Assembly (NCBI GenBank): GCA_900095095.1
Contig: FMBT01000306.1
Span: 248,001-312,000 of the forward strand
Direction: 5' to 3'
Source of the DNA: Fragilariopsis cylindrus CCMP1102
Lineage: Eukaryota > Bacillariophyta > Bacillariophyceae > Bacillariales > Bacillariaceae
DNA: 64,000 nucleotides
This document shows positions 31,595 to 42,981 of the stretch, one piece after another. Below the pieces are notes generated by a model that made no database searches, was not told the origin of the DNA, and saw nothing but the letters and a program-made list of their open reading frames with translations. Every line of letters starts with the position of its first letter. Within the stretch, counting starts at the first letter, position 1. The position numbers and the translations under genes were made by a program.

Positions 31595-34027
31595 TTAGGC
31601 CTTAGTTAAGAGTCTATCAACAAGTTCAGATTTCTTGCCCGATACGGGAAGTCCAGCGTCTCGAAGCTTTTCTTTTAGTGCAACAACTGTGAGCTTTAAA
31701 AGTTCTTCTTCCCCTAATGAATCATCTTCGTCGTCCTCGACGCTATCGTCATCATCATCTTCTTCAATCTCTTCCTCAGCAGAAGTTTCGTCTACGACAA
31801 TTTTTTCATATACAGAGTCATCGTCTTCATCGTCCTGTGAATCGGGTTGAGAATCGTATCTAACGAAAGCACCATCATCTTTCTTCTCTTCATAATTGTT
31901 TTCAGCAGTAAAATCCTGTTCATTGGGATCTAACTTCCATTCCTTTGTACGGTCATCAATAATGACACCAAATTTTGCTCTCAAATCATCTCTTATATCA
32001 TCTGCGGATTCGTATTCTCTGTTACGCTTACACTCAAATCGTTCAACTATTCGACCCTCAACAAATTTCGTGTCTTCCTCTGAAAGATTATTTGGACCAG
32101 CAAGGGCATAATCGTCAGTTTCAACTCTCCATTCTGATGATCTGTCATCAACCTTAACACTGTACATCTCGTCCAATTGAGTACGAAGGTCGTCTGCTGC
32201 ATCAAAATCTCTATCTTTCTTAAGTTGGTACCGTTCCATAAGAATATTTTTAACATTTTCAATATCCTCGTCGGAAATATCTCCTGCCCCTCTTCGAGTG
32301 TATACACCTCTCGGTGTTTTCCCTGTCTCCTGGAAGGAACCTCCAACCGACCACAATTTGTTTTTGTCATCAATAGAAACATCAAATTCTTGAAGGAGAC
32401 TTTCTCGGATAGAATCAGCTGTATCAAAGTCACGATCTCTTTTAGCAGTTGTCCGTATGTCAACTTGTTCTTGGATGTACTCCTCATCTTCTGGTTTGAC
32501 ATTCAACGAGCTAGTTGATTTCACGAACCCACGATTCGAAAACTGATGCGAAAGCTCTCGCCTAGCATTGTGTTCCTCGCCGAAATCACCACCTACACTC
32601 CACATATTTAAACTGTGAAATCCATTGTAAAAACATTATTGTGTTTGAGGAAGAGATACAAGGTTAAGTTAGATAGATTTCCCTTAACATAAATTTTACA
32701 ACGAAAATACCACCCAACAAGTGCTGTTACAAACAGCATTATGCAAATAGAAAAGAACAAATAAAATATTTCAACGGATTCTTATTTCTCTCTTTCTCTC
32801 TCTTAGTATTTACATACGAGTTGTGTCACAAAAAATTAATACGTACCGATCGTCAATGAGAACATTAAATTTAGTTCTTAATCCTTCTCGGATTGCATCA
32901 GCTTTATCAAAATTTCTTGAAGCCTTGTAATTAAGTCGTTCCTGAACAAGTCCATCAATTAATTCATCTTTAACACCACCCTCTATGGGAGCCGAAAAGG
33001 ATGATTTAACATATGCGACATCCCTATTATTGTCACGGGAACTACGGCTATCATCCATTCGTCCTGGTTGACCTCTTCGGTCACGTTCATTGAAATTTCC
33101 GTATGGGACACCATCAAACCTCCATTCTTTTGTTCCATCATGGACGAATACACCACGTGCAACTAAGTCTGTTTGGATCGAATCTGCTGTACCAAAATCT
33201 CTACTTAACTTTGCAACAAGTCGTTCAGCCAGCATATTGTGAATTTCTTGTTCAGAAAATCCAGATGTATTTGGTCCGGATTCCTTTGTCTGTTTATAAT
33301 CATGTCCATTAACACCAAAATTTTGTTTTGGTCGTCGCATACCACCACCACTTCGATGAGGTGAACCACCACGACCTGCATTACCACGACCACCATCACG
33401 ATCTCCTCTTCCACCACGTCCACCATCGGGACGACCACGACCACTACCTGATTCAGAAACACCGGTTCTCCAGGATAATTCACGATCATCAACACCAACC
33501 TTGTAATCTCTCATTAATTCATCTCGGATGGCATCTGCAGTATCAAAATCACGCATTTTTTTGGCATCACCACGACGTTTAAGTAATGTTGTAACAGCAC
33601 CTTCATCAACATTGGAACTATCACGTGATGTATCACGACTATATGCAAATGATCTTGAATCACGACCACCACCACGACCACCACCATTGTCTCTTCTTCC
33701 AGTATTGTATCCTCCACCGCCGCCTCCGCTACGACGACGATCACCGCCGCCGCCACTGTAACCACCACCACCGCCGCCGCCGCTATCATCTTTATTATTT
33801 GCAGCCGTATTAAATGAATCAAATTTACTAGGATCGTAATCAGCATAAAAGTCATCGTAATCGTCCCCAGCCATATGGGTTACTACTACCAACGACGACG
33901 TTGCTTCTTTTTGTTGCATATTGACATTATTACTCAATAATGCTGACGGAGCAAACGCAAACGCTGATGGCGCCAAAGTCAGCGCCGAGGAGATTAAAAG
34001 CGATGAGGTGGAATATAGCTTCACCAT
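31595..34027 (-). CDS. Plastid SAP-domain protein with six CysRS C-terminal-type repeats
   Basis: Two exons (34027-32847 and 32612-31595; 234-bp GTACGT...CACAG intron), 732 residues. The N-terminus SALTLAPSAFAFAPSALL is a textbook diatom plastid signal. A Gly/Arg-rich RGG region (~80-235) is typical of RNA binding. Six copies of a ~35-residue helical unit, RDFDTADxIRDxLxxxxxVxIDDRxxxW, occur at ~157-187, 272-304, 366-398, 449-483, 522-557 and 586-621; the third spans the intron. The unit resembles the C-terminal helix pair of cysteinyl-tRNA synthetase. The C-terminal ~35 residues (LTVVALKEKLRDAGLPVSGKKSELVDRLL) are a SAP motif, which binds DNA or RNA. A role in plastid nucleoid or RNA metabolism is inferred. 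It shares its upstream region with the next, divergent gene. Confidence 0.8.
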
Positions 34028-34491
34028 GGTAGTAATTATTATCTTATAGTCTTCGTTAGATATTTGTATTGCTACTCTTTACTGTTGCTACAAGTGTGTG
34101 TTGCTTTGATATGATGGCAATTCAGATGACGATGAGGGATAATGGGTTGCAATACACGCACTAGCTAGTGGTGGACAATCTGTCTTTCTATTTTCTTCTT
34201 TTTTGATGTGTCGAAGCATGCAAGATGTGATGTTTTGCTGATGGCAAAAGCGAGTGAATTTTTAATGGATGGCGGTCGAGAGAAGGGGAATTTAATTAAA
34301 AGGGGGACAGAACTAACGGGGGATTAATCGAATCAAAATCGCAGAGGAAGAAACACGACCCAATTATTTACGCAGTATTCGAGTATCTTTTGAAGGCAGT
34401 CTTCATTATCTATCTCTATTTTATAATAATGCACATAAATATAAAATATTCAATATAGGCAGAACAACGAAAAACGCAAACATCGCTCATC
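34028..34491. promoter_or_regulatory. Divergent promoter region
   Basis: This 464-bp spacer lies between the SAP-protein gene (minus) and the YadA-head-like gene (plus) and should contain both promoters. No specific motif was recognised. Confidence 0.35.
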
Positions 34492-35637
34492 ATGGATCCT
34501 CCAAAAAAGTATGTCAAAGCCCCTGACGGTAAATCAATGATACTCAATCCGGAGTACACGGCATGGAAGAAAAATGATATAGTACCACCTTTTCCTCCAT
34601 CAAATAATGATATGCCTATATCAGTAGCAACAGCAAGTGTTATTGCATCATCAAGTGCTATCTCATATTTATCTGATAGTTCTGACGATGAACGAGATAA
34701 TAACGATGCATCTGGACAAGATGCACATGTATCAGGAGGACTAAACAATGTCGCATCTGGAGTGAGAAGTACTATTGGTGGCGGGGCTGATAATAAAGCT
34801 ATTGGTGAAAAATCAACTATATCTGGTGGACAACGAAATAAAGCAACAAAGCTCAAGGCAACTGTATCAGGTGGTGCACAAAATAAAGCTGTACGTATTA
34901 TCTTTCGATTGATTAATCGATTAATTGATATATTAATTAATTAATTGACTGATCGATTCTACGAACGTTCCAATAAGTTTGTTTTCTTTCGTCTCACTCC
35001 AACGGATATAAATAACTTTTTTGTTGTGTGCGTGTGCGTGTGCGTGTATTCATGATGTTACTACTATAATCTTACTAGCTTGGACCCATGTCTACAGTCT
35101 CGGGGGGTAATAATAATTCCGCAAATGGTCGCTCATCAACAATCTCTGGTGGTGAAACTAATATGGCAACAGGAAATTTATCGGTTGTTGGTGGTGGTAA
35201 AAGTAACAAGGCCGTAGAACGACTGTCAACCATTGGTGGTGGTATTAGAAATGAAGCATCTGGTGAATTTTCTGTTGTTATTGGTGGTCAAGATAATTGT
35301 TCTGCTGGTAGATTTTCTGTTGCGAATGGTGGAAGTCAAAACAAGCAAATGGAAATTTTTCAATTGCTATGGGTCGTAAAGCAACCGTCAATCATCATAG
35401 ATCATGCCTTATCAATTTAGGTGACAATGATTGTACGTCCAAATCGAATAATGAATTTCGTGTTAATGCAAAAGTATTTACTATCATCATTGATAATATT
35501 GAAGTTAAGATTGATAAGAATAACATAAAGAATTTTTCTAATTATTAAAGAATGGAAATAAGTTACAAAAACAAATGGAAGACCAACAAGAACAAATGAA
35601 TGAGATGCAACGTCAGATACAGTCCCTTATGAAATGA
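34492..35637 (+). CDS. YadA-head-like (Hep_Hag) beta-roll repeat protein with C-terminal coiled coil
   Basis: Three exons: 34492-34890, 35079-35473 and 35551-35637, with GTACGT and GTATTT donors. The region between ~75 and the end of exon 2 consists of about ten 14-15-residue repeats of the form SxxSTISGGxxNxAxG, for example GVRSTIGGGADNKAIG, GRSSTISGGETNMATG and GEFSVVIGGQDNCSAG. This is the left-handed beta-roll repeat of trimeric autotransporter adhesin heads. Exon 3 encodes NGNKLQKQMEDQQEQMNEMQ, a heptad coiled coil, as in the adhesin stalk. One base is missing near 35343; adding it continues the repeats (ANGNFSIAMGRKATVN). There is no signal peptide; the N-terminus (MDPPKKYVKAPDGK) is soluble. 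Introns argue that the gene is eukaryotic, not contamination. The function is unknown. Confidence 0.7.
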
Positions 35638-36311
35638 AAATGAGATATATTTTTATGTATAATAATGATAACGATATAACACAACGCCTCCGATCATAAT
35701 ATCATCGATCAACCTTCGAATCAACTACTTGAAGTGTACATAGTATAATAGAAAATATTTGCAAATAAAAGTGTGGCACGATATTTATCTTTTTCAATTC
35801 ATTTGACCCCATCCATTCTCGTTCATGCAAGAGGTATTCTTCACATTATCAAGATGAGCAAATACGTATGGTGTATATTAAAGTTAATTTGCTTTAAAAT
35901 AGTACTATATTTTACAGTGTGCTTGGTTCAACAACGAATTGAAAAATAATGTAGACATATATATATAATATTATATATAAAGGAATTTTCAATTTTCCTA
36001 AATGACGTCTGTCCGTCTTCGGAGAAAATACGCATAATCAATATGTATTGTATCATTATTTTTTCATTATTTCATTATTTTATTCACATCGATCAACCAT
36101 GGGATAAACGTCGAGTCTGCTTCTAAACCAATACACTAACAGTAAATCTACAGAAAACACTCGTCGTCGTTAACATTGTGATATCCAATTTTGAATTGTA
36201 TTTCATCTAACTTTTGAACTTTGACAAAAGCTTTTTCCACGTACATGTACACGTACATCATATGCATATACCTCCAGCAACAGTTACGAGTACATAAATC
36301 GCACAGCCAAT
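35638..36311. other. AT-rich spacer with TA palindromes
   Basis: This spacer contains an ATATATATAATATTATATATAA stem-like segment near 35957-35980 and GTACATGTACACGTACAT near 36241-36258. No gene was seen. Confidence 0.4.
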
Positions 36312-37044
36312 ATGCCATCAAACATGAACAATGAAAAAGTAGAGCTATCTGCGTACGAACTATGTAGAATCGATAACATTAAGCGAAACAATGCTCGTTT
36401 AAGAGCACTTGGATTGATAAGTTCATTTGAAGAACGTCGTTCGAATGCTATATCATGTGGCATAAATGAGAAACCGACATCTGATGACGATAATGACGAT
36501 GAAGGATCAGACGGAGATGGAGAATGGAACGAGGAAGAAGGTCAAGACAACGGGAATGACAATAAGCGGAAACGAAAACGAAAACCTCGCCCAAAAAATG
36601 AACCACCACGGGAGGGTTCTAGAAAATCTCGACGATTGAAGGGTGAAAATACTGAGTCATCCCCCGACGACATCGAGTTATCGAATAAGATCCTGTCATT
36701 CTAGAAAAAGAAAGAGAAGAACGCGTTCGGAATGTAGAGAAGTACGATTACGTGCTGCCAATGCAATTGCAGCTTGCGGGCGTGGTGCTGAGGAGGCAGC
36801 AAGGAAGAATCCAACAGCAACCTACGAACACTGTCTAATGAGAGTAAAAACAATGACAGAAAAGGGTCTTATGAATCGAGTAAAGGTAATAGAAAGAGCT
36901 GCAGGATCACATTGTGTTGTGAAGATGGCAATATTTAAAAGTTGTCTGCAAGATGAAGGAATGTGGGAACTTGCTGAGGTAGCAAGTGACGCCCTTGAAA
37001 GATTAAAGGCTCTTAAACCTATTCCTGCCGAAGAGCCTTCTTAG
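36312..37044 (+). CDS. Nuclear-like basic/acidic protein of unknown function (one frameshift)
   Basis: The N-terminus LSAYELCRIDNIKRNNARLRALGL is the short YExxRxxNIxxNxxxLxxLGL motif that recurs in many plant and algal nuclear proteins. It is followed by an Asp/Glu-rich stretch and by basic nuclear-localisation-like clusters (KRKRKRKPRPKNEPP, RKSRRLKG). After a frameshift near 36690, the downstream frame encodes RTRSECREVRLRAANAIAACGRGAEEAARKNP...KVIERAAGSHCVVKMAIFKSC, an Ala/Cys-rich helical domain of ~100 residues that I do not recognise. The gene is probably single and continuous. Confidence 0.5.
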
Positions 37045-37476
37045 ATTTTTTTTCTTCTCCAAGGCGCCGTAAATATCTTTCCTTTGAGTACTTGGGAAAG
37101 GATATCGGTTACAACAACAAAATTACCATATACATCTATTATGCGTGGATTCATCTAAATCCGTCTCTATTATAGTCGTCATCACCTCGACGTTGTAAAC
37201 GACAAAAGCAGGAACCAACGACGTTTGGAATTCTTCCCTATGCAACGCAGAAGAGAAGTAGTATACTTTGAATACGATACTAGTATGCAAGGATCGATTA
37301 AATTATTATCATATCTATCACAAAAAACATGATCCCCGATTTCTTGTTAGAGAAACGCTCAGTAAGTTCAAGAACGAGTCTATTGGAATCATTGCTTTTT
37401 ATGCCTTGAGGTTCCGCCATTGCAAACTCTCCCATATATACAACATATGTAGGCTGCTGATAGCTAGAATAAAATT
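37045..37476. other. Convergent intergenic spacer
   Basis: AT-rich spacer between convergent genes. No gene was recognised. Confidence 0.4.
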
Positions 37477-39535
37477 CTAGTTCATAGATGCCAATGATGG
37501 TTCAACATCATTCATATCATCGATAACATATCTGGGGACTGCTATTAATTTTTCATTCTCCTTTTTACCTTTCATCGATGAAGTGAAATACAAGTTGACC
37601 AACCCAACAAACAGGACCAACGAACCGATGATGATGACAGCAACTGTCAAAGAATCGGGACTGACACTTCCTTTCTGCATCATTTTCATCTCCTTAAGGA
37701 GATCATCATGCAAGCGGACTCTCTCGAAGTTTTGAACTGAAACCAAACGGGTTGACTCGACTTCGGAAATTGTCTTGACGATCTTTCCCTGGATCACATC
37801 AATCACATAGAGTTCGTCATTGGTGCTATCATCAGTCCACACATAATCGGTACCGACATCCCATTCAACTCGACGGTAGCGACCGTATGGAGCTCCATTC
37901 ACAAATTCCTTGTCACTAATGGTGACGTACGTGGTTTCAAATTTACTATCGGTGATGTCCACAATAGCAACCTTGTGTTCGGTTCCGGAAGGCATGACAA
38001 AGAGCGTCTTACCGTATCTCTCTACAAAAGAAAAGTCCTTGCCGATACTCTTAGTCTCATAACCAGTTCGGGTGAAATCCAACTCCAAATCTATCAATGT
38101 CTTGGAGAGAGAACTTTCACTACCGGCCTCGAGAACACGAATTGTTTCTCCACCGTTCTTCCCAAGAAGAACAACGTATTCTACGAAATGGAACAGAAGA
38201 AAAGGAATGTCAGAAAACGATACGAAATGCACTAATTTAGTTACCACGCAGAAGAATTCTTTACCAGCGACTGCTCTATTGTGCGGTGTCTACTTACTTC
38301 CATTAGGTGAAGTATAAGGATCGGCTCCAATCCCTTCGGCCAACAAGTGAGTTGCAACGACTGTACCTGTCTTGGTATCAAACTCATACCCTCCAATTTC
38401 ATCTCCTTCGATACCTTCACAACTGCTACCACAGACACCGTTCACATCTTTCTTGCCGCTGAATAATGCATGAGTACGTATAGAAGAACAAAAAAGCACA
38501 ACGTTAGGGATTACAACCACTAACTTGATCGGGCAAGTCGTAGAGGAAGCTGATTCGGCAGTTGTACTTACGTAGAAGAACCAGTTGTAAGTGATACACG
38601 GTAACCTGTTTGGTCCGAATCCTCCGAGCCGCAGGTACAGCACATTTGGGCATGCACAAAGATATGATTGTTGACTTCCAAGCACACTGCTTCGTATAGC
38701 CCATTGGAGGCAGGGATCATTTCAATCTTATCAATAATTGCCTCTGTGCTAAGGTCCATCTTAAATAGATAGGGCTAGGAACTATCGTTTAGGTAGCCGT
38801 CATCACCAAGATCGTCGTTGATGACCGAGGTACCTGATGACGAGAGGCCTTCCTTCAATGCTCTTTTTTGCATCAAAATGTTGGTTTGAATCTCGCCACT
38901 TGGGTTCGATGCAGAGAAGACATCTAAGTGGGTTGGATTGGTGCTGTTCCCATCTATCTCACTGCAACGAACCCACACTTCATCACGAAGTGGATGGTAC
39001 TTTAAATTATTTGGGCTCAAACAATGTTCAAAGGAGCCAACAACTGCTCCAGTGTCAATATCAAAGACGTCAACCATAGATTGGCCACGTTCTGCTGCAG
39101 CCCAAACGTACTCCTTTCCGTCAGATACAATATCGTAGAATCTGCAAACGGAACTTGACCAGCCTCCATCGGAACCAGCTAGTTCTTCGCAGACAGCTTC
39201 CGCTGGGACATGACTATATTGTTTGCTGCCATCTGGGCTGAAAGCAAATACACCAGACTTCCCAAACGACCACATTGTGTTGCCAACAAAATCATGCTTT
39301 TGAGCATGGAATTGGTCGATCGGGGTTTGACTAATGCCTATGATATTTAGAAGAAAACAACCAAAATCGGGTTAATATAAGTCGATTCATTCTCCTTGGA
39401 AACAACAATATGCCACAATATACAATATACACGGACGTATCGCAACATATCTTGTGCATACCAAAAATATATGTACGTACCAGCAGCAAATGGAAGGAGG
39501 CAGCCAATGACTGCGAGAGCACGAGATAGGTTCAT
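37477..39535 (-). CDS. Type I membrane protein, beta-propeller-like ectodomain (4 exons, in-frame TAG)
   Basis: Exons 39535-39481, 39337-38572, 38458-38298 and 38180-37477 join with consistent phases (1686 nt, 562 codons). Donors are GTACGT or GTAAGT. Exon 1 is a signal peptide (LSRALAVIGCLLPFAAG). The ectodomain has repeated blades such as MWSFGKSGVFAFSPDGSKQY, SDGKEYVWAAAERGQSMVDV, EVWVRCSEIDGNS, GYEFDTKTGTVVATH and DYVWTDDSTNDELYVIDVIQ, as in quinoprotein or YVTN-type propellers. A single transmembrane helix (SLTVAVIIIGSLVLFVGLVNLYF) precedes a short basic cytoplasmic tail. An in-frame TAG at 38775-38777 interrupts exon 2, while the same frame continues sensibly on both sides (LNDSS, then PYLFKMDLSTEAI). 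A point error, a true nonsense allele or readthrough are all possible. Confidence 0.65.
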
Positions 39536-40638
39536 CGCTTACAGTATACGTCGTATTGTAATTTCTTTCGGTCAAAAGAACGAATAGGAAATTATGTAGT
39601 TGTATTTATTCTATTGTATTGTCAATATTTGCCGGCAACCGAATAAAAAATGAGAGGTATAAATTTCGGATCCTTATGAAAAGCCTTAATTTTGAAATCT
39701 GTCCTAGAAGGCCATTCGACAAGATACATAGTGTATAATTATTATTGAATTTTGTGCCCTAGAACAGGTGATTGATGATGTTAGGCCATTCAACAAGATA
39801 CATATTGTTGAAGTGTGTCATAAAAAAGGCCAAAAACAGGTGATTGGTGATGTCGGATCATCCAGCAGGGAGAACACGGAATAACAGCTACGTTACGTTG
39901 AGATAAAGTAAATAACGTGAGTACCTATTTGTTGAAATCCTCAGTCGTGTGCACCATCGGACGTGTGCAGCTTTTGTTGCTCTACTAAGTACTGTTTACT
40001 TAGAGAGATGTGTCAGTAAGTAATAGTTTTTAGTGGCACAATAGGTGTGGCACTTATGGCACGATTAAGACACGCGATCTAGAATAAGAACAATAGAATG
40101 CATATTTTATGCACCCGATACTTCGCCAGAACCTGACAGAAGATTTGGTTATAACACTTAAGTACTTTTAAAATTTTCCAAAATTTCATTTTTCTTCTTT
40201 CTGATTTTACGTTCAATTCCTGCTAATGACTGTACGTCTACGATATGTGGGCGCCATAATGAATCTTCTTTTTCAAAAAGGCAAAGATTCCAATACAAAC
40301 CGCATCTGACAAAAGAAGGCTAATAGTATATTTACTGGTTATAAACGCTTATCAGAGCATAATCTTATATTTACATTCCCCGCTCCCGTTGCTTCATGTG
40401 TTATGGCACGATTGAGACACGCGCCTTAGAATGTATGATTGCTTTTTTCGCTTTTTTCTTTCTTCTTATCTGTCTAGCTTTCAGACCACATCCATCACTT
40501 CGCCAGAACCTGCCAGAAGATTTAGTTATTAACACTTACTTTTAAAATTTAAAATTGATGTTTCTACGTGCTTCGAGGAATGCTACTGTAACCGTTTTTC
40601 CATAATATCAATAATAATACCATCACAAAAAGGCGAAG
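39536..40638. repeat. Spacer with local duplications
   Basis: A ~72-bp imperfect tandem duplication is present: GGCCATTC(G/A)ACAAGATACATA at ~39711 and ~39783, and AACAGGTGATTG(A/G)TGATGT at ~39763 and ~39836. A larger duplication of roughly 350-375 bp spans 40041-40550. TTATGGCACGATTRAGACAC is at ~40054 and 40401, and CTTCGCCAGAACCTGMCAGA is at ~40121 and 40497. No gene was seen. Confidence 0.7.
40041..40077. repeat. 37-bp dispersed repeat, copy 1
   Basis: This segment (starting ATAGGTGTGGCACTTATGG and ending in GACACGCGA) recurs with one mismatch at 42823-42859, and in diverged form at 40401-40423. Both full copies lie upstream of genes for secreted proteins. In both places a diverged ...AATAAGA(A/G)(C/T)AATAGAA... 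segment follows downstream. Confidence 0.85.
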
Positions 40639-42167
40639 ATGATGATTGCAACGAAGATTGGTAGTACATCGTCAACCACGATGGCGTTCTGTCGTGTTAT
40701 TTCTACGGTCATCACAACCGCAGCCGTATTTTTAATGATGAATGGTGGCAATGGCGATAGCAACTTATTTTTTGTTCAAGGATCAGATATTACGGCTCCT
40801 GCCTCTAATGCTGCTGCTACTGATGGAAGGAAAACGACTACGTTGACGTCGACGGTACGGCGAAGAAGAGTACCAGTCGAACTTGTAGATGAAGAAATTG
40901 ACGGTGGTGATGCTGATATTGGTAATCAAAATAATAATCGTCATCGTGAACTCGATGCCTCGGATTTGGATTTGGATTTCCGTTTGTTGCTTTCATCACC
41001 AATGTCAATGGATATTGAAATGAAACAAGTATTTTTTACTGCCAAAACAACACCGTTGGCGGGAGGTGATGAATCAACAGTAGAATCGGAAACGACTCTT
41101 TTTATTCCACAATGGAAGGGATTAAGTGAAATGGCAACACCTAATGATGTTGTTTGCTTCGTTGGGAGTGCCGATAATTTAGAAAAGGACATCGATTCTG
41201 TACATGGTGGTGGTGATGGAACGCAATGTTCTGCAGCAAATGGTTGTGGTGTCCACGTCCATACCGGTACATCTTGCGAAAATACAGATACACAAGGTAA
41301 AATAACTCAAAATATTCTACTCGATTCGATACGTTTTATTTGTAATTGATAGACTACCGTATTTCTTTCATTCATTGGAATTGAATAGTCTATGTCTGTG
41401 CATAACCGTGAATATATCTCCTTCTTTCTAAAACGCCCGTGTTTTCTGCTTTTTCTCTATTCTCTAAATTTACTAAAGGTGGGCATTGGTATAATACCGA
41501 GGCTTTATCGGAAGATCCTTGGGCTATTATAGGGTACCTATCAACAAATTCGGACGGATATGGACAGTATGCATCCTGTGTACGAACCGGGTACGATGTT
41601 ATGTCGAATCCATCGTTATTGGAGGGACAAGTTTTTATCATCCACGGTGAAGATGGTTCTCGTGTATCATGCGGTTCAATTGTCAAAGCATCGTCCAGCA
41701 GCAATCCAAGTTCCGTAAAAATTCTAACGACTGATACTTTGCCAATCCCCGATAATGGCAGTAGTGGTACAGGTTTTGTGAATGTATTTAGTGGCATTTC
41801 CGATTCGGTTATTGATGGTGTTTGTTACATGGGATGGGCAACAGGATTAGAACCGGATGTTGTTAGTTTTTTAGTTGATGGAAATAGTAGTAGCGATCAA
41901 TGCACTGAAAAAAATGGTTGCGGTTCACATATGCATGAAGGACCGGGATGTGAAAGCAAGGACGCACAAGGTTCGCATTATTACGATCGTGAAACAATCG
42001 CCTCCGATCCGTGGGCAAGGGAATCGTATTATACAACCGATAATTCCGGTACGGCGGCATTGATTGGTTGTGTTATTACCGGTGACGGTGCATCCGATTA
42101 CAAATCAAATGCATTTATTTTACATGATACCGCTGGTGATCGGATGTTGTGTGGTCTGCTTGAATAA
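40639..42167 (+). CDS. Secreted protein with two Cu/Zn-SOD-like domains
   Basis: Two exons (40639-41296 and 41479-42167; 182-bp intron), 448 residues. An N-terminal hydrophobic signal (VISTVITTAAVFLMM...) precedes a low-complexity linker. Two homologous domains follow, each built on the copper/zinc superoxide dismutase order. Domain 1 has GCGVHVHTGTSCENTD...GGHWYN...DPWAIIGYLST...FIIHGEDGSRVSCGSI. Domain 2 has GCGSHMHEGPGCESKD...GSHYYDR...DPWARESYYTT...FILHDTAGDRMLCGLLE. The HVH, GH and H(G/D) histidines correspond to metal-ligand positions of SOD, but the spacing is abnormal and not all ligands are evident. Catalysis is uncertain; a secreted or wall-associated SOD-like protein is the safest call. 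Confidence 0.7.
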
Positions 42168-42765
42168 TTAATTGAGAGAAATAATGCGTATCAAAAAATA
42201 TACATCATATGGATCGAGTTAATCGTATCCTAATTGGCTAAAATCAAAGTAATCTAAATATATATGTCTTCTATGTTGTTTAGCGAGAAGTGCTCGCTAA
42301 ACTGGTGATATTCTAATGAATGCGCATTTCTTGTTCATTGAGAAGTATTACATCTTAATCATAATCTTAAATCTATAAACGTAAACCTTAACATAATCAC
42401 ATGTTACATCCACTAATTAATTAAGCTTTACTACTTCACAAGCTGTTGTATATATATATATATATAATATACGTTTATGCTATAGCTAATATACAGAAAT
42501 AATATCATGTTTACAAAAATAAAGACAATGGAAAAAATAGGCACAATCTAGTACAAATAAACAAGCCTCAAAATAAAGTGTGGTCTGCTTGAATAATTAA
42601 TTGAGACAAAAAGTGCATACCAAAAAATATAAGCTGTATTGTATATATATCTAATATACATTTATTTTATAGCTAATATACAGAAATAATATCACGGTTA
42701 CAAAGATAAAGACAATGAAAAAAATAGGCAGATGATGTAGTACAAAAAATGAACAAGCCTCAAAT
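42149..42765. repeat. Duplication of the 3' end and 3' flank of the SOD-like gene
   Basis: The stop-codon region (GTGGTCTGCTTGAATAATTA, starting at ~42151) and its flank recur at 42579-42765. The second copy equals the first with about 240 bp removed: 42149-42205 plus 42440-42577 align to 42579-42765, including shared segments such as GCTAATATACAGAAATAATA and AACAAGCCTCAAA. The event is recent enough to leave long near-identical stretches. Confidence 0.85.
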
Positions 42766-42822
42766 GAATAAGTTTTAAAAATATAGCTAATATAACTGCC
42801 TATTATAACAATGAAACGTTAG

Positions 42823-42859
42823 ATAGGTGCGGCACTTATGGCACGATTAAGACACGCGA
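42823..42859. repeat. 37-bp dispersed repeat, copy 2
   Basis: Nearly identical to 40041-40077 (one mismatch). It lies ~120 bp upstream of the start of the next secreted-protein gene, so a regulatory function is possible, but simple segmental duplication explains it equally well. Confidence 0.85.
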
Positions 42860-42981
42860 CTACACACTACTATGAAGGAATATAATATATTACAATCTAG
42901 CTGGAATAAGAGTAATAGAACAATCTTCAATAACCGAAACAAGTCAACTCTAGTCTATCTCAACACTATTATTCAAAAATT

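Noticed and set aside
34416-34856. Minus-strand open frame with repeated Ser/Pro/Asp segments
   Set aside because: It is the antisense of the YadA-like repeats.
41297-41478. Premature stop in the SOD-like gene
   Set aside because: Explained by a GT...AG intron that restores GGHWYN in frame; not a break.
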